NCBI GenBank assembly: GCA_037968895.1
Contig: JBBKWJ010000057.1
Span: 1 to 49,430 of the forward strand
Reading direction: 5' to 3'
Origin: JBBKWJ01 sp037968895
Lineage (GTDB): Bacteria; Actinomycetota; Acidimicrobiia; Acidimicrobiales; SZUA-35
DNA: 49,430 nt
The position numbers and the translations under genes were made by a program. The notes below the pieces were generated by a model that saw only the letters and a program-made list of their open reading frames with translations, searched no databases and was not told where the DNA came from. Shown piece by piece: positions 8,203 to 17,214 of this stretch (its first letter is position 1; each line of letters begins with the position of its first letter).

Positions 8203-9405
8203 CTATTTCTTTGTTGCTGTCTTCGTCACGGAGCTTGTCAGCGTGCCGTCGTGCACCAGAGTCGTGAGGACTGCTCCGACCTCAATCTGGTTGGTGGAGC
8301 GAACGAGTTCGCCCGACTGAGTACGTGTAATTGACCAGCCTCGGGCGAGGGTGACCGCGGGGTCGAGGGCACCGGCCCTCAGTTCAGCACGGTCTATATG
8401 GTGCCGTTGTTCGGTTAGCGCGCGCTCGGCCGCGGCGCCGGTTCTTTGCCACAGCAGATCGATGCGGGCCGAGTGCCGCTGTGTTGCGAGCAACCCTGCA
8501 GTCCCAAGTCGTTTGGCCGCCGCGTCGAGGCGCTGAGCGAATGCGGTCACTCGGTCGATGAATACGCCGGCGCACGCGGTCGGGGTCTTGGCCGCCGTGT
8601 GGGCGACCTCGTCGGCGACGCTTCGGTCGATTTCGTGCCCCACGCCGACGACCACTGGGATTGTTGAGTGAACGATCGCTAGCGCGACAGACCGGTGATC
8701 GAATGAGGCGAGGTCGGTCTTGGCGCCACCGCCACGGATGAGAGCGATGGCATCGACGTCGAGGTCTTGCGCCGCTTCGATGGCCTTGGCGATGAGGGCA
8801 GGTGCCTCGTCTCCCTGGACTCGTACATCAAGTTTCGTGATCTCGAATGGAAGACCGCTTAGCTCGATCTCGTGAAGGAAGTCGGCCTCGGCGGCGCTTC
8901 CTTCGCTCGTGATAAGTGCGACGCGCAGGGGAAGCGCTGGCATTTCGAGTTGGCCGTTGAGATCGATCAGGCCGGCTTCTCGTAGCTCGGCGAGGAGGAG
9001 CGTGCGCGCCTCTTCGAGCTTGCCGAGCGTGTACGAAGGGTCGATCGAGGTCATGATCAGCTGCACCCGACCTTGCCTGGCGTAGTACTCGACCCTGGCC
9101 TTGATCCTCAGCTCGACGCCGTCTTCAATGCGGGCTGCCCCTGATTTCTTGAGGATTGCGTTTATCTGATGTTTGACGTTCGCGAAGAGTGCGACCGAAA
9201 GGGTTGAGGCTGACGCTTGACCGAGGTCGCTGGGATCAATGAAGTCGAAGTAGACATGGCCAGGCTTGGTTCGCCGAATGCCAGATACCGCTCCCGTGAC
9301 CCAGAGATCATCTGGGAAACAAGTGCTGATGGCGAAGTCAATCGCCGCACACAGTTCTCCAACACTCAGGCTGTCGTTCACTTCAACGAACCTATCCCCG
9401 ACCAT
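8203..9405 (-). CDS. xseA: Exodeoxyribonuclease VII large subunit
   Basis: The catalytic large subunit of exonuclease VII, about 400 residues. An N-terminal OB-fold binds single-stranded DNA (LWVTGAVSGIRRTKPGHVYFDF), followed by the catalytic domain with ALITSEGSAAEADFLHE, then DAIALIRGGGAKTDLASFD and VPVVVGVGHEIDRSVADEVAHTA broken across a conserved helix. The last motif carries the conserved GHE-D residues. The start is uncertain: ATG 9405 is used here, but a GTG at 9417 lies in frame. It heads the xseA-xseB-polyprenyl synthase operon and faces the GGDEF/EAL gene on the other strand. Confidence 0.93.
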   Translation of the reverse strand: MVGDRFVEVNDSLSVGELCAAIDFAISTCFPDDLWVTGAVSGIRRTKPGHVYFDFIDPSDLGQASASTLSVALFANVKHQINAILKKSGAARIEDGVELRIKARVEYYARQGRVQLIMTSIDPSYTLGKLEEARTLLLAELREAGLIDLNGQLEMPALPLRVALITSEGSAAEADFLHEIELSGLPFEITKLDVRVQGDEAPALIAKAIEAAQDLDVDAIALIRGGGAKTDLASFDHRSVALAIVHSTIPVVVGVGHEIDRSVADEVAHTAAKTPTACAGVFIDRVTAFAQRLDAAAKRLGTAGLLATQRHSARIDLLWQRTGAAAERALTEQRHHIDRAELRAGALDPAVTLARGWSITRTQSGELVRSTNQIEVGAVLTTLVHDGTLTSSVTKTATKK

Positions 9406-9501
9406 CCAACCTGTCACGCTGCGTGGTGAGTAGTGTCATTCAATCTTCAGCGGGCTCACGCTCGCTGGCTAGTCCTGCCCGTCACACTGAGGTTCCGCTT
9501 G

Positions 9502-11754
9502 GTGACCGATCTTTCAACGGCCACAGAAAACGAGCTGCCCTTCGATCCCCCGCTTCCGCCGGGTTTCTTGAGCACTCCACTTCTCTCGGTACACCGGAAC
9601 CGCCGGTCCGACTCGGCTATCGATGGGCTTTCCGTCTCGACAGTCAACCCGGTGAGCGGCCGCGCCCATCTGATGTACGTGAGCGAAAACCTTGCGTCGA
9701 TGCTTGGGGCCGAGCCGCATCAGCTGCTTGGCCGCAGCCCAGACGTGCTTTTTAGCGAAACCACACCGATCAGACAGCTTGAGGCTGTCGCCGCGCTTGT
9801 CGACCAAGGCCAGCAGGCAGTGGTGCAGATCGAGCTTTCGCATTTCGATGGCTCGATGGTTCCGGTCCAGGCGAGCTTCCTTTCGATCCCGTCACACGCC
9901 GACGGATGGCCCTACTTCTTGGCCCTCTACCGAGACCTTTCGGTGCGCCCTGGGCCCGAACGGCTCCTCGCGGACCAGGCTGAAGTCCTCGACTCGCTCG
10001 CTCGTGGGCATGATCTGCCCGAGCTGCTACATATTGTCGCGGCCCGCGTCAAACTACAGATTCCGGGCGCTGAGTGCTGGATCTCGGTTGTCGACAAGAC
10101 CGGCCGAGACTCGGTTGTTGTGTGTGGCGACCACGCCATTGATCTCGTCCGAGAGTCCATGGGTATTCTCACGGAGAGTGGCGAGGCGTCCACCTATCGT
10201 TGTCTTCGTGCCGACGATCTGCCGTCGCCGGTGTCGTCGATGCTGTATGACCATGGCGTGCATGCGCTGTGGGCCTTCCCCGTCATCGATCATGACGGCC
10301 GGCTCCGGTCATCGTTGGTGGTAGCCCACCCTGACCGGCTTGAACCACACGACAACGAGCAAGAATCGCTAGATCACCTCACCAGGGTGGTGTCGGTGGC
10401 CGTTGAACGAAGCCAAACCGAGGCAACGCTGGCCCACCAGGCCCTGCACGACCCACTGACCCAACTCCCTAACCGAGCGCTCATTGTCGACCGCCTCGAG
10501 CAGGCTGTTGCCCGACTCGGACGAGACCAGAGCAAACTGGCGGCGCTCATTGTCGACGTCGATCGGTTCAAAGAGATCAACGATGTCCACGGCTCAGAGG
10601 CGGGCGATCAAGTTCTGCTCGAAATCTCGCGCCGGCTCAGGGCCACCGTTCGCCTTGGCGACACCGTTGGCCGAATTGGTGGCGACCAGTTCCTTGTCGT
10701 GTGCGTGGCGATGAACGACGAGGCCGACGCGGCAGCAATGGCAGACCGCGTCATCGACATTCTCGCCTCTGTAATCGACCTTGGTGACGGCAACGAATTA
10801 CAGATCACGGCGTCAATCGGTGTCGTACTCATCGATCGTCCTGGCCGATCCCCAGCCACCATCATTTCAAACGCCGAGTCCGCGCTCGACCGGGCGGTTG
10901 CAAACGGTCGCGCCGGCTATGCGCTGTACGAAGAAGGTCTCCAGCGGCGGGTTGTTGTTCGCCACGAGATCGAACAGGCCCTGCAGATCGCCATCACCGA
11001 AGACGAACTCGTCGTCCATTATCAGCCACTTGTCGACATAGCGTCGGGGCTGATGATCGGTGCCGAGGCGCTGATCCGTTGGGACCGACCAGGACACGGA
11101 CTGCTACCACCGGGCGACTTCATCGAGATCGCGGAAGAGACCGGCATCATCGTGCCACTCGGTGCCTGGGTCATCGACAAGGTGTGTTCGTCGATCAACA
11201 GCTGGCCCTACCGCGAAGGCTCTCACGGACCGACCATCACCGTTAACCTGTCGGCGCGTCAGCTCAGCGACCCATCGCTCGTGAGCACCATCGTCACCGC
11301 AATGGACCGGCATGGCGTGAGCCCGAACAACCTTGGCTTCGAAGTGACCGAGTCGATGGGGGTCGAAGATCTCGAACAAGCGAGCATCGCACTCCGCAGG
11401 CTTTCGGCGCTCGGCTGCAAGCTGGCTATCGATGACTTTGGTATCGGCTACGCAACGCTCGACTACCTGCGACGTTTCTCGATGGCCGACACAATTAAGA
11501 TCGATCGATCATTTGTCTCTGGACTCGGCACTTCCCGGGAAGATACGGCAATTGTCTCAGCGTCGGTCGCGTTGGCTGACTCGCTCGGACTCTCGGTTGT
11601 TGCCGAGGGCGTCGAGACCTACGACCAGTTCCAGGCTCTCGCAAAGCTCGGCTGTGCGTTGGCTCAGGGCTACGTGCTGAGCCCGCCGGTTCCCCTGGAG
11701 CGTGCCTTCGAGCTCTGGATCGCCGGTTACCTGATCGACCTCACCGCCCTCTAG
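9502..11754 (+). CDS. PAS-GAF-GGDEF-EAL cyclic-di-GMP signalling protein
   Basis: A 750-residue soluble signalling protein. A PAS domain (about 35-140) is followed by a GAF domain (about 165-300), a GGDEF domain (about 315-480) and an EAL domain (about 495-740). The GGDEF signature reads GGDQF (393-397), so the metal-binding Glu is Gln and cyclase activity is doubtful. The EAL domain looks intact: E522-A-L-I-R-W, the DDFGIGY motif at D644-D645, KIDRSFV and VAEGVET. The best reading is a c-di-GMP phosphodiesterase with a possibly regulatory GGDEF domain. The GTG at 9502 was chosen because a GAGG sits 9 nt upstream. The frame also opens further upstream at GTG 9433. No transmembrane segment is evident. 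Confidence 0.92.
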   Translation: MTDLSTATENELPFDPPLPPGFLSTPLLSVHRNRRSDSAIDGLSVSTVNPVSGRAHLMYVSENLASMLGAEPHQLLGRSPDVLFSETTPIRQLEAVAALVDQGQQAVVQIELSHFDGSMVPVQASFLSIPSHADGWPYFLALYRDLSVRPGPERLLADQAEVLDSLARGHDLPELLHIVAARVKLQIPGAECWISVVDKTGRDSVVVCGDHAIDLVRESMGILTESGEASTYRCLRADDLPSPVSSMLYDHGVHALWAFPVIDHDGRLRSSLVVAHPDRLEPHDNEQESLDHLTRVVSVAVERSQTEATLAHQALHDPLTQLPNRALIVDRLEQAVARLGRDQSKLAALIVDVDRFKEINDVHGSEAGDQVLLEISRRLRATVRLGDTVGRIGGDQFLVVCVAMNDEADAAAMADRVIDILASVIDLGDGNELQITASIGVVLIDRPGRSPATIISNAESALDRAVANGRAGYALYEEGLQRRVVVRHEIEQALQIAITEDELVVHYQPLVDIASGLMIGAEALIRWDRPGHGLLPPGDFIEIAEETGIIVPLGAWVIDKVCSSINSWPYREGSHGPTITVNLSARQLSDPSLVSTIVTAMDRHGVSPNNLGFEVTESMGVEDLEQASIALRRLSALGCKLAIDDFGIGYATLDYLRRFSMADTIKIDRSFVSGLGTSREDTAIVSASVALADSLGLSVVAEGVETYDQFQALAKLGCALAQGYVLSPPVPLERAFELWIAGYLIDLTAL

Positions 11755-11755
11755 C

Positions 11756-11790
11756 AATAGTTCACGTACCTGATACGTGAACTATTTTTA
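11756..11790 (+). terminator. Rho-independent terminator of the GGDEF/EAL gene
   Basis: A 13-bp perfect stem (11756-11768 with 11774-11786) and a 5-base loop are followed by a run of T on the plus strand. The stem starts 1 nt after the stop codon. The run of T overlaps the stop of the convergent minus-strand gene at 11788. Confidence 0.9.
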
Positions 11791-12642
11791 GCCGTTGTTG
11801 GCGATGGCGTTTAGCTCGTCAACCGAGAGGTCAGGCGACCAGAGAACGGCGAGCCTGCCGTCAGCAAGCTTCCAGCCGACAGTCGCATTCTTGAACTCGG
11901 CCGACAACAGTTGATACCGGCCGTCGATCCGGACCGTGGCGCCGTCGAGTTGTAGTTCTGCCTCGGCCACCTTCACGTCTGTGTCGCCTGCGTAGGTGAC
12001 GAGGTGGACAGTTCTCGCCGACTCATCGATGGCAACCCACATGGTGCTTGCCACTGAAGCGGATGTTCCTGGTTGACTTTCTCCAAGAATTTCGAATGTG
12101 CCGAACGAGTCGGGAAGATCGATGCTCGATACCCGCTGCTCAAAGAAGCTCCCTGCGATCGCAACGGCTCCGTCTCGGTCGACTCCGCCGATTCTCATGT
12201 GAGTCGTGTGGGATTCTCCAACCGCAGAGATGTGCGTGAGGTTGGGAATTTCGGGATCAACCAACACCCAACCAGTGACCGGCCCGACAGCCACTTGTTC
12301 GAGCTCGGGAAATGCGAACTCGGCGCCATCGGCGATAACCGAGACGATGATCTCGTCGCTTCGCTCGTACATCGCGGTTCGAGTGGAGCCAGCGTCCGTC
12401 GAAGTGTCGGCCGTTTCGGGACTCACCACCCACTCTGAACCAAAGATGGTTTCCTCTGCGATTAGGGGAATGGTGGTTGTTGGCGCGGCCGCTTCGTCGA
12501 TTAGTTCGGTTGTGTCGGGAGTATCGAAGTTTGCGACGGTCTCGCTCGTCGTTCGTAGAAAACGAAGAACGGTGATCGCGCCGATGACGAGCACGCCGGT
12601 GAGGACTAGCCGACCGATAATCGCCGGTGTTTCGCTATTCAT
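11788..12642 (-). CDS. Membrane-anchored extracytoplasmic protein of unknown function
   Basis: A 284-residue protein that begins with a short tail and one membrane span (about residues 9-30, IIGRLVLTGVLVIGAITVL). A Thr/Pro/Ala-rich linker (about 45-65) and a beta-rich outside domain follow. No family is recognised. The start ATG at 12642 overlaps the stop of the CMD gene by 8 nt, so it is the last gene of the ccr operon and translationally coupled. An in-frame start further upstream would only add residues from inside the previous gene. The domain contains repeated short strand-like blocks and single Trp residues but no Cys and no catalytic motif that I can identify. Confidence 0.8.
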   Translation of the reverse strand: MNSETPAIIGRLVLTGVLVIGAITVLRFLRTTSETVANFDTPDTTELIDEAAAPTTTIPLIAEETIFGSEWVVSPETADTSTDAGSTRTAMYERSDEIIVSVIADGAEFAFPELEQVAVGPVTGWVLVDPEIPNLTHISAVGESHTTHMRIGGVDRDGAVAIAGSFFEQRVSSIDLPDSFGTFEILGESQPGTSASVASTMWVAIDESARTVHLVTYAGDTDVKVAEAELQLDGATVRIDGRYQLLSAEFKNATVGWKLADGRLAVLWSPDLSVDELNAIANNG

Positions 12643-13201
12643 TGATCGTTCCGGGAGGAAAGCCAGGGACGCCATCATCGAGGGGGACACCAAAGGTATT
12701 CAGGAAGCCGGAGACGAGCCGGTAGAAGCCAGCGACTATGACGAACTCAATGAGCGCTTGCTTGTCCCAGCGTGATGCAAGTTGGGTGAAGGTTGCGTCG
12801 CTCACACAGTCATCGGCGCAGAGTTCGTCGGCCAGGGCGAGGAGAAGGGCGTCGTCGATCGACCATGCGTGGTCGGCGCCGGCGATACCAGCGATCTCGG
12901 CGTCGCTAAGCCCGCAGTCTTTGCCAATGATGGTGTGTTGGCCAAACTCGTAGACCGCATTGGCGTTGGCGCCAACCCGAAGGATGACGATCTCCCGCTC
13001 ACGAGCGGGCAGCACTCCCTTATTCAGAAGAAAGCCACCCATGAGATTGAAGCGCTTCAGCAGCTTTGGGTGGTGCCCGAGCATCCCGAAGATGTTGAGT
13101 GGCGTGCCATCGTGGGTAAGAGCGTTTTTGAGTAGCTCGGAAAGCTCTTCATCTGGCTCATCGATGAGTGGAAGTCGTGGTTCGCTTGGTCGGTCGCCCA
13201 T
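12635..13201 (-). CDS. Carboxymuconolactone decarboxylase-family protein
   Basis: A 188-residue all-helical AhpD/CMD-fold protein. Recognisable features are PLNIFGMLGHHPKLLKRF, followed by the helix REREIVILRVGANANAVYEFGQH and GLSDAEIAGI. The peroxidase-type C-x-x-C of AhpD is absent; the equivalent stretch reads A-N-A-V-Y-E-F-G-Q-H. It therefore belongs to the larger CMD group without known redox Cys. It lies 21 nt downstream of the thioesterase and overlaps the following anchored-protein gene by 8 nt. Being in the ccr operon suggests a role linked to acyl-CoA metabolism, but this is only context. Confidence 0.88.
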   Translation of the reverse strand: MGDRPSEPRLPLIDEPDEELSELLKNALTHDGTPLNIFGMLGHHPKLLKRFNLMGGFLLNKGVLPAREREIVILRVGANANAVYEFGQHTIIGKDCGLSDAEIAGIAGADHAWSIDDALLLALADELCADDCVSDATFTQLASRWDKQALIEFVIVAGFYRLVSGFLNTFGVPLDDGVPGFPPGTINE

Positions 13202-13222
13202 TCCGAGCTACCTTAGCCCCAG

Positions 13223-14020
13223 TTAACGATTGAGAAGTCGGACCAAGCCTTCTTGTGCGACGGTTGCAACAAGCCGTCCATCAGCCGAGTGGACCGTGCC
13301 GTGGGCGACGCCGCGTGAGCTTCGCAGCGACTGCAGGTGCATGTCGAAAAGGAGCCATTCGTCGGCCCGTGCCGGTGCGTGGAACCAGACCGAGTGGTCG
13401 AGGCTTGCGCCCATGAGATCCTCCCATTCGGCTCCGCCTGGGCGGCCTGAACGGATGGCGTCCATCGGAATGCTGTCGCTCGAGTAGGCGACCGCGTTGG
13501 CATGAAGCCAGCGGTCGTCTGGCAATCGTTCGGGACGAGACAGCTTGATCCAGGCCGTTGCGCGGCCAGGCGCTTGGTCGGGGATTGGCCGCACGTCTGA
13601 GACGTTGTCCCAGTCGTCAGCATCGAGTTCATCGGGTGATGGCAGGTCGTCCGTCGTGAGCGGCACGGCGAACTCAACATCGGGTTCATCTCGGTGGAAC
13701 GAGACAGACATCGAGAAGATGGCACCGGCGGTTTGACGAGCGACAACAGTCCGCGTGCTGAATGAGCGGCCGTCACGAGTGCGGTCGACGTCGTAGACGA
13801 TTGGTCGCGCTTCGTCGCCTGACCGAATGAAATAGCTGTGCAGCGAGTGCACATGATGCGTCGAATCGTTCAGGGTGCGGCGGGCGGCCTCCAACGCTTG
13901 CGAGACCACCTGCCCGCCGTAGACCCTGGTGCGATTCTTTTGTGGACTATGCCCGACGAAGAGGTTTCCGGCGATCTCGTCGAGATCGAGGAGTCCAACG
14001 AAGTCGGGGTCTGGATTCAT
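13223..14020 (-). CDS. Acyl-CoA thioesterase II (TesB-like, double hotdog)
   Basis: A TesB-type thioesterase of 265 residues that hydrolyses acyl-CoA to free acid and CoA. The N-terminal hotdog carries RVYGGQVVSQALEAA followed by HSLHSYFIRSGD. The C-terminal hotdog carries SLDHSVWFHAPAR with the catalytic Asp, and VATVAQEGLVR with the catalytic Gln. The chosen start is ATG 14020, which gives the normal N-terminus (MNPDPDFVGLLDLDEI). The longer open frame upstream overlaps the epimerase gene and is not TesB-like. It is the third gene of the ccr operon, 13 nt after the epimerase stop. It may release accidental acyl-CoA products or recover CoA in this pathway. Confidence 0.93.
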   Translation of the reverse strand: MNPDPDFVGLLDLDEIAGNLFVGHSPQKNRTRVYGGQVVSQALEAARRTLNDSTHHVHSLHSYFIRSGDEARPIVYDVDRTRDGRSFSTRTVVARQTAGAIFSMSVSFHRDEPDVEFAVPLTTDDLPSPDELDADDWDNVSDVRPIPDQAPGRATAWIKLSRPERLPDDRWLHANAVAYSSDSIPMDAIRSGRPGGAEWEDLMGASLDHSVWFHAPARADEWLLFDMHLQSLRSSRGVAHGTVHSADGRLVATVAQEGLVRLLNR

Positions 14021-14033
14021 ATGTGGTGCGACC

Positions 14034-14438
14034 TTAGTTTTCTTGGACGAGTTCGATGAGAGTTCCGAAGCTGCCCTTTGGGTGGACGAACGCCACCGTA
14101 GTTCCACGTGACCCTGGCCGCGGTTCCTTGTCGATTGCAGTGGCGCCGGCGGCAACCATCGACGCCAGCGCCGCGGCGCAGTCATCGACTCGGTAGCCAA
14201 CATGGTGTAAGCCTTCGCCCCGCTTCTCGATCGATTTCGCAATCGGCGAGTCGGGTCGGGTGGCCGCGGTGAGCTGGATATAGGAGTCGGCCACCTTCAC
14301 GAGTGCTTCTTCGACACCGTCGCTCTCGACGATTTCGCGGTGATGCACCTCGGCTCCGAACGCTTCCTTGTAGTAGGCAATGGCCGCTTCGAGGTCGCGC
14401 ACGGCGATAGCAATATGGTCAATCTCAGTTAGCAACAT
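14034..14438 (-). CDS. mce: Methylmalonyl-CoA / ethylmalonyl-CoA epimerase
   Basis: A 134-residue VOC-fold enzyme that interconverts (2R)- and (2S)-methylmalonyl-CoA, and often ethylmalonyl-CoA. Expected metal ligands are visible: H8 in EIDHIAIAV, Q55 in YIQL, His78 or His79 in GLHHVGY and E129 in LIELVQ. It is the second gene of the operon, 8 nt after ccr and with AGGAG just before the ATG. Sitting next to a crotonyl-CoA carboxylase/reductase, it is very likely the epimerase step that follows Ccr in the ethylmalonyl-CoA pathway and also serves the methylmalonyl-CoA step. Confidence 0.93.
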   Translation of the reverse strand: MLLTEIDHIAIAVRDLEAAIAYYKEAFGAEVHHREIVESDGVEEALVKVADSYIQLTAATRPDSPIAKSIEKRGEGLHHVGYRVDDCAAALASMVAAGATAIDKEPRPGSRGTTVAFVHPKGSFGTLIELVQEN

Positions 14439-14446
14439 TGAAACTC

Positions 14447-15778
14447 CTATGGGCGGAAGGCGTTGATCTTGTCTTCACCGATGCGGGCACGCTTCTCGTG
14501 ATCATCGATGCCGAGACCCTCTTCGGGCGAAAGGCACAGGACGCCAAGCTTGCCCTCGTGTTGGTTGTGGTGCACCTGGAGTGCGGCTTCGCCGACACCT
14601 TCGAGCGGGCTGACCGCCGAGAGGATTGGTTGGATGGCGCCGAGGCTGATGAGGCGGTTCATCTCGTATGCCTCTTGGTAGTTCGCAAAATGGCTCGACA
14701 CGATGCTCTTCAGCTTCATCCAAAGATGGCGGTTGTCGTATTCGATCATGTAGCCAGACGTTGCGGCGCAGGTAACAACCGTGCCGCCGCGAGCGGCAAC
14801 AAACACCGACGCGCCCATCGTGGCTCGGCCCGGGTGCTCGAAAACAATGTGCGGATCTTCACCGACAAGGCCCCGAATGCGCTTGCCGAACCGGCGCCAT
14901 TCTGCCTCGTCCTGAGTCACGTCGTCTTTCCAGAAGTTGAATCCTTCGGCTTTACGGTCGATGACCGCTTCACAGCCGAGCTTCTTGAGAATCGCGGCCC
15001 GCTCCGGCGACGACACGACGCCAATCGGAATACCGCCACCGTTGAGCACTAGCTGGACGGCATAGCCGCCGAGTCCGCCAGTGGCGCCCCATATGAGGAC
15101 GACGTCGCCCTGCTTCATCGAGGCCGCATTGCCACCAACGAGCATGCGGTAGCTTGTGGCCGCAGTGAGCGCGTTGACCGCTGACTCTTCCCAGGTGAGG
15201 TGGGTCGGCTTCGGCATTAGCTGGTTGGCTTTTACGATCGTGAGATCGGCAAGCCCACCAAAGTTGGTCTCGAAACCCCAGATCCTCTGGTTGGACGCCT
15301 TCATCGAATCGTTGTGAGCGCTCGGGTCTTGACTGTCAACATGGTTGCAGTGGATGGTGACCTTGTCGCCTGGCTTCCAGTTGCGTACCGCCGAGCCAAC
15401 CTGCATCACCACGCCAGATCCGTCAGAACCAATGACGTGGTAGTCGAGGGCGTGACGAGCGCCCCATGAGCTTTCTTTGCCCAACCGATCGAGGAACCCG
15501 AAGGTCGAGACTGGCTCGAAGATCGAAGTCCAGACCGTATTGAAGTTGATCGAACTGGCCATCACGGCCACGTAGACCTCGTCTGGTGCGAGTTCAGGCG
15601 TTGCGACTTCGCCGACATGAATCGACTTTCGTGGGTCCTTGTCCCACGACTCCACGCCTTCGAACATGTTCTGGTCTTCGCGCTTCACATATGCGGCTCG
15701 GTATGACTCAGGGATTGGGAGGGCTGCGATATCCTCGCCTGAGGCTCCGGATTGGATGGCGTCTAGTACGTTCTTCAT
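14447..15778 (-). CDS. ccr: Crotonyl-CoA carboxylase/reductase
   Basis: A 443-residue medium-chain reductase that carboxylates crotonyl-CoA to (2S)-ethylmalonyl-CoA with NADPH and CO2. It is the key step of the ethylmalonyl-CoA pathway. The nucleotide-binding motif is IWGATGGLGGYA. The residues known to hold CO2 in the Kitasatospora enzyme (N81, F170, E171, H365 as I recall) appear here as N80 (INFN), F169-E170 (WGFETNF) and H363 (SSHFANY), which argues for true carboxylating activity rather than plain enoyl reduction. It heads the operon ccr-mce-thioesterase-CMD-anchored protein. A TAACTT box lies exactly 6 nt before the ATG, with no Shine-Dalgarno, so the message is probably leaderless. Confidence 0.96.
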   Translation of the reverse strand: MKNVLDAIQSGASGEDIAALPIPESYRAAYVKREDQNMFEGVESWDKDPRKSIHVGEVATPELAPDEVYVAVMASSINFNTVWTSIFEPVSTFGFLDRLGKESSWGARHALDYHVIGSDGSGVVMQVGSAVRNWKPGDKVTIHCNHVDSQDPSAHNDSMKASNQRIWGFETNFGGLADLTIVKANQLMPKPTHLTWEESAVNALTAATSYRMLVGGNAASMKQGDVVLIWGATGGLGGYAVQLVLNGGGIPIGVVSSPERAAILKKLGCEAVIDRKAEGFNFWKDDVTQDEAEWRRFGKRIRGLVGEDPHIVFEHPGRATMGASVFVAARGGTVVTCAATSGYMIEYDNRHLWMKLKSIVSSHFANYQEAYEMNRLISLGAIQPILSAVSPLEGVGEAALQVHHNQHEGKLGVLCLSPEEGLGIDDHEKRARIGEDKINAFRP

Positions 15779-15784
15779 CCGAAG

Positions 15785-15790
15785 AAGTTA
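15785..15790 (-). promoter_or_regulatory. Putative -10 box of ccr (TAACTT, 6 nt before ATG)
   Basis: The minus strand reads TAACTT, then six bases, then the ATG of ccr, with no Shine-Dalgarno. This spacing would put the transcription start on the start codon. It is one of about ten units in this window with the same layout. Confidence 0.5.
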
Positions 15791-15936
15791 CCGGGTAGTA
15801 GGGCGACGCCCCAAATTTCAACAAAGAGCCAATGAATCTTTTTAATTCGCCGCATTCCGGCGTGGAAATCGCTCGATCCACTCATTGCCGGTGCTGTTGT
15901 GCCGACTGGGACGTTTGAGCGAGGAGGTAAGCCGCC

Positions 15937-17139
15937 ATGGCACTCAGTCCAGAACAAATTGAACAAGCCGACTTTGGTTCGAGCTTGCGCGGGTTTGATA
16001 AGCAAGAGGTTCGGTCGTATTTGGCCAGGATCGCCCGGAGCATGCGTCAAGCAGAGGCAGAACTTGCCGCAAAGTCAGAGGTAGACGTCGCACCGATTCC
16101 CCCGAAGCCCGCTGCTTCGGAGATGACCGACGAAGACCGATTTGGTGCCCTTGGTGAGCGTGTCGCCAACCTTCTTCGCAATGCCCACGATTCTGCCGCG
16201 CAGATCAAGGCCAACGCCGACGGTGAAGTTGCCGCAATGGTTGTGAGCGCCGAGATGGAAGTCGCCGAGGCCATGCACGAGGTCGAGCGGGCGAAAGCCG
16301 AAGCCGCAGAGATTCGCGCCGCCGCCGAGCAAGACGCAATCGCGATTCGAGCGCAAGCCGAAGTCGACGGTGCGGCAAAGCTCGACACCCGTCGTGAAGA
16401 AATCGAAGCCAACGAACTCGTTATCCAGCAAGACCAAGAGCAGGCACTGGCCGAGCTATCGCGAGCTCGAGAGCAGGTCGGCGACCTCCTTGAGCAGGCG
16501 CGAGCTCAGAGCGAGTTCATCCGCCTTGAGGCCGACGACATCATCCGCGAGAAGATTCGCTCCAATCTCGATGCTGCAGAAGGCCGTCTCAACGTGCTTC
16601 GCAACACCGAAGAGATTTCCAGAGAACGAATTCGTCTCGCTCAGAACGAACTCGAGAGTGCGCTTGGGCGTTTGGAAGCCGAACCAGCACCTGCACTGCC
16701 TCATGGCAGCGAAGACCTCGTGTTGGAAGAGGCCGAGCACCGTGCGATCGAGGCCGGCTACGTGGTTGGCGATCAGAACACTGCGACCAGCACCTCCGAC
16801 GAGTCCGAGATCATTGATGCTGACATCGTTGAGGCTGACGTCGTTGACGTCGAGACCGTTGATGCCGAAATCATTGACGCAGACGCTGGCTCAGACATCG
16901 TTGAGACCGACGCTGTTGAAGCCGACACGGTTGAGGCCGAGGTCGATCTGGCTGAGTCTGCCATGTCAAGCGACGTCGACCTTGTCGACGAGGTCGACAC
17001 TCTGGTTGCTGAGGGAACGTCATACGACTCGGCCGCCGAAGAAGGCATTGTCGCGGCAGTCGAAGACGAAGATGCACTTACTCGCCTCGTGCGAGAGGCA
17101 ATGCAGAGTGCAGTCGAAACTGCCCGCTCAGGTGAGTAG
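15937..17139 (+). CDS. DivIVA-domain coiled-coil protein with long acidic tail
   Basis: A 400-residue protein. The N-terminal part (about 1-40) resembles the DivIVA membrane-curvature domain, with SSLRGFDKQEVRSYLARIAR. Residues about 65-235 are a long Ala/Glu/Arg-rich coiled coil. Residues about 265-350 are a very acidic low-complexity tail made of repeating I/V-D/E-A-D/E units, and the last 30 residues are again helix-like (LTRLVREAMQSAVETARSG). Such proteins organise poles, septa or wall growth. A strong AGGAGGT lies 9 nt before the ATG. The gene is divergent from ccr and 75 nt before the thiolase. It is not an obvious Wag31 orthologue, because the tail and length differ. Confidence 0.82.
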   Translation: MALSPEQIEQADFGSSLRGFDKQEVRSYLARIARSMRQAEAELAAKSEVDVAPIPPKPAASEMTDEDRFGALGERVANLLRNAHDSAAQIKANADGEVAAMVVSAEMEVAEAMHEVERAKAEAAEIRAAAEQDAIAIRAQAEVDGAAKLDTRREEIEANELVIQQDQEQALAELSRAREQVGDLLEQARAQSEFIRLEADDIIREKIRSNLDAAEGRLNVLRNTEEISRERIRLAQNELESALGRLEAEPAPALPHGSEDLVLEEAEHRAIEAGYVVGDQNTATSTSDESEIIDADIVEADVVDVETVDAEIIDADAGSDIVETDAVEADTVEAEVDLAESAMSSDVDLVDEVDTLVAEGTSYDSAAEEGIVAAVEDEDALTRLVREAMQSAVETARSGE

Positions 17140-17214
17140 CCCGTAGCGAGCGCCTAACAGGTCGGCATTGACTAAGGTCGCAAATGTCGCATTCAAATCT
17201 GTTGGGAGGCCGTC

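Noticed and set aside
14021..14242. N-terminal extension of the thioesterase
   Set aside because: It overlaps the epimerase gene and has a basic, low-complexity composition unlike TesB.
16795..16940. Possible tandem DNA repeat
   Set aside because: The similarity follows from the I/V-D/E-A-D/E protein repeats; units are degenerate in DNA, so it was treated as part of the coding gene.
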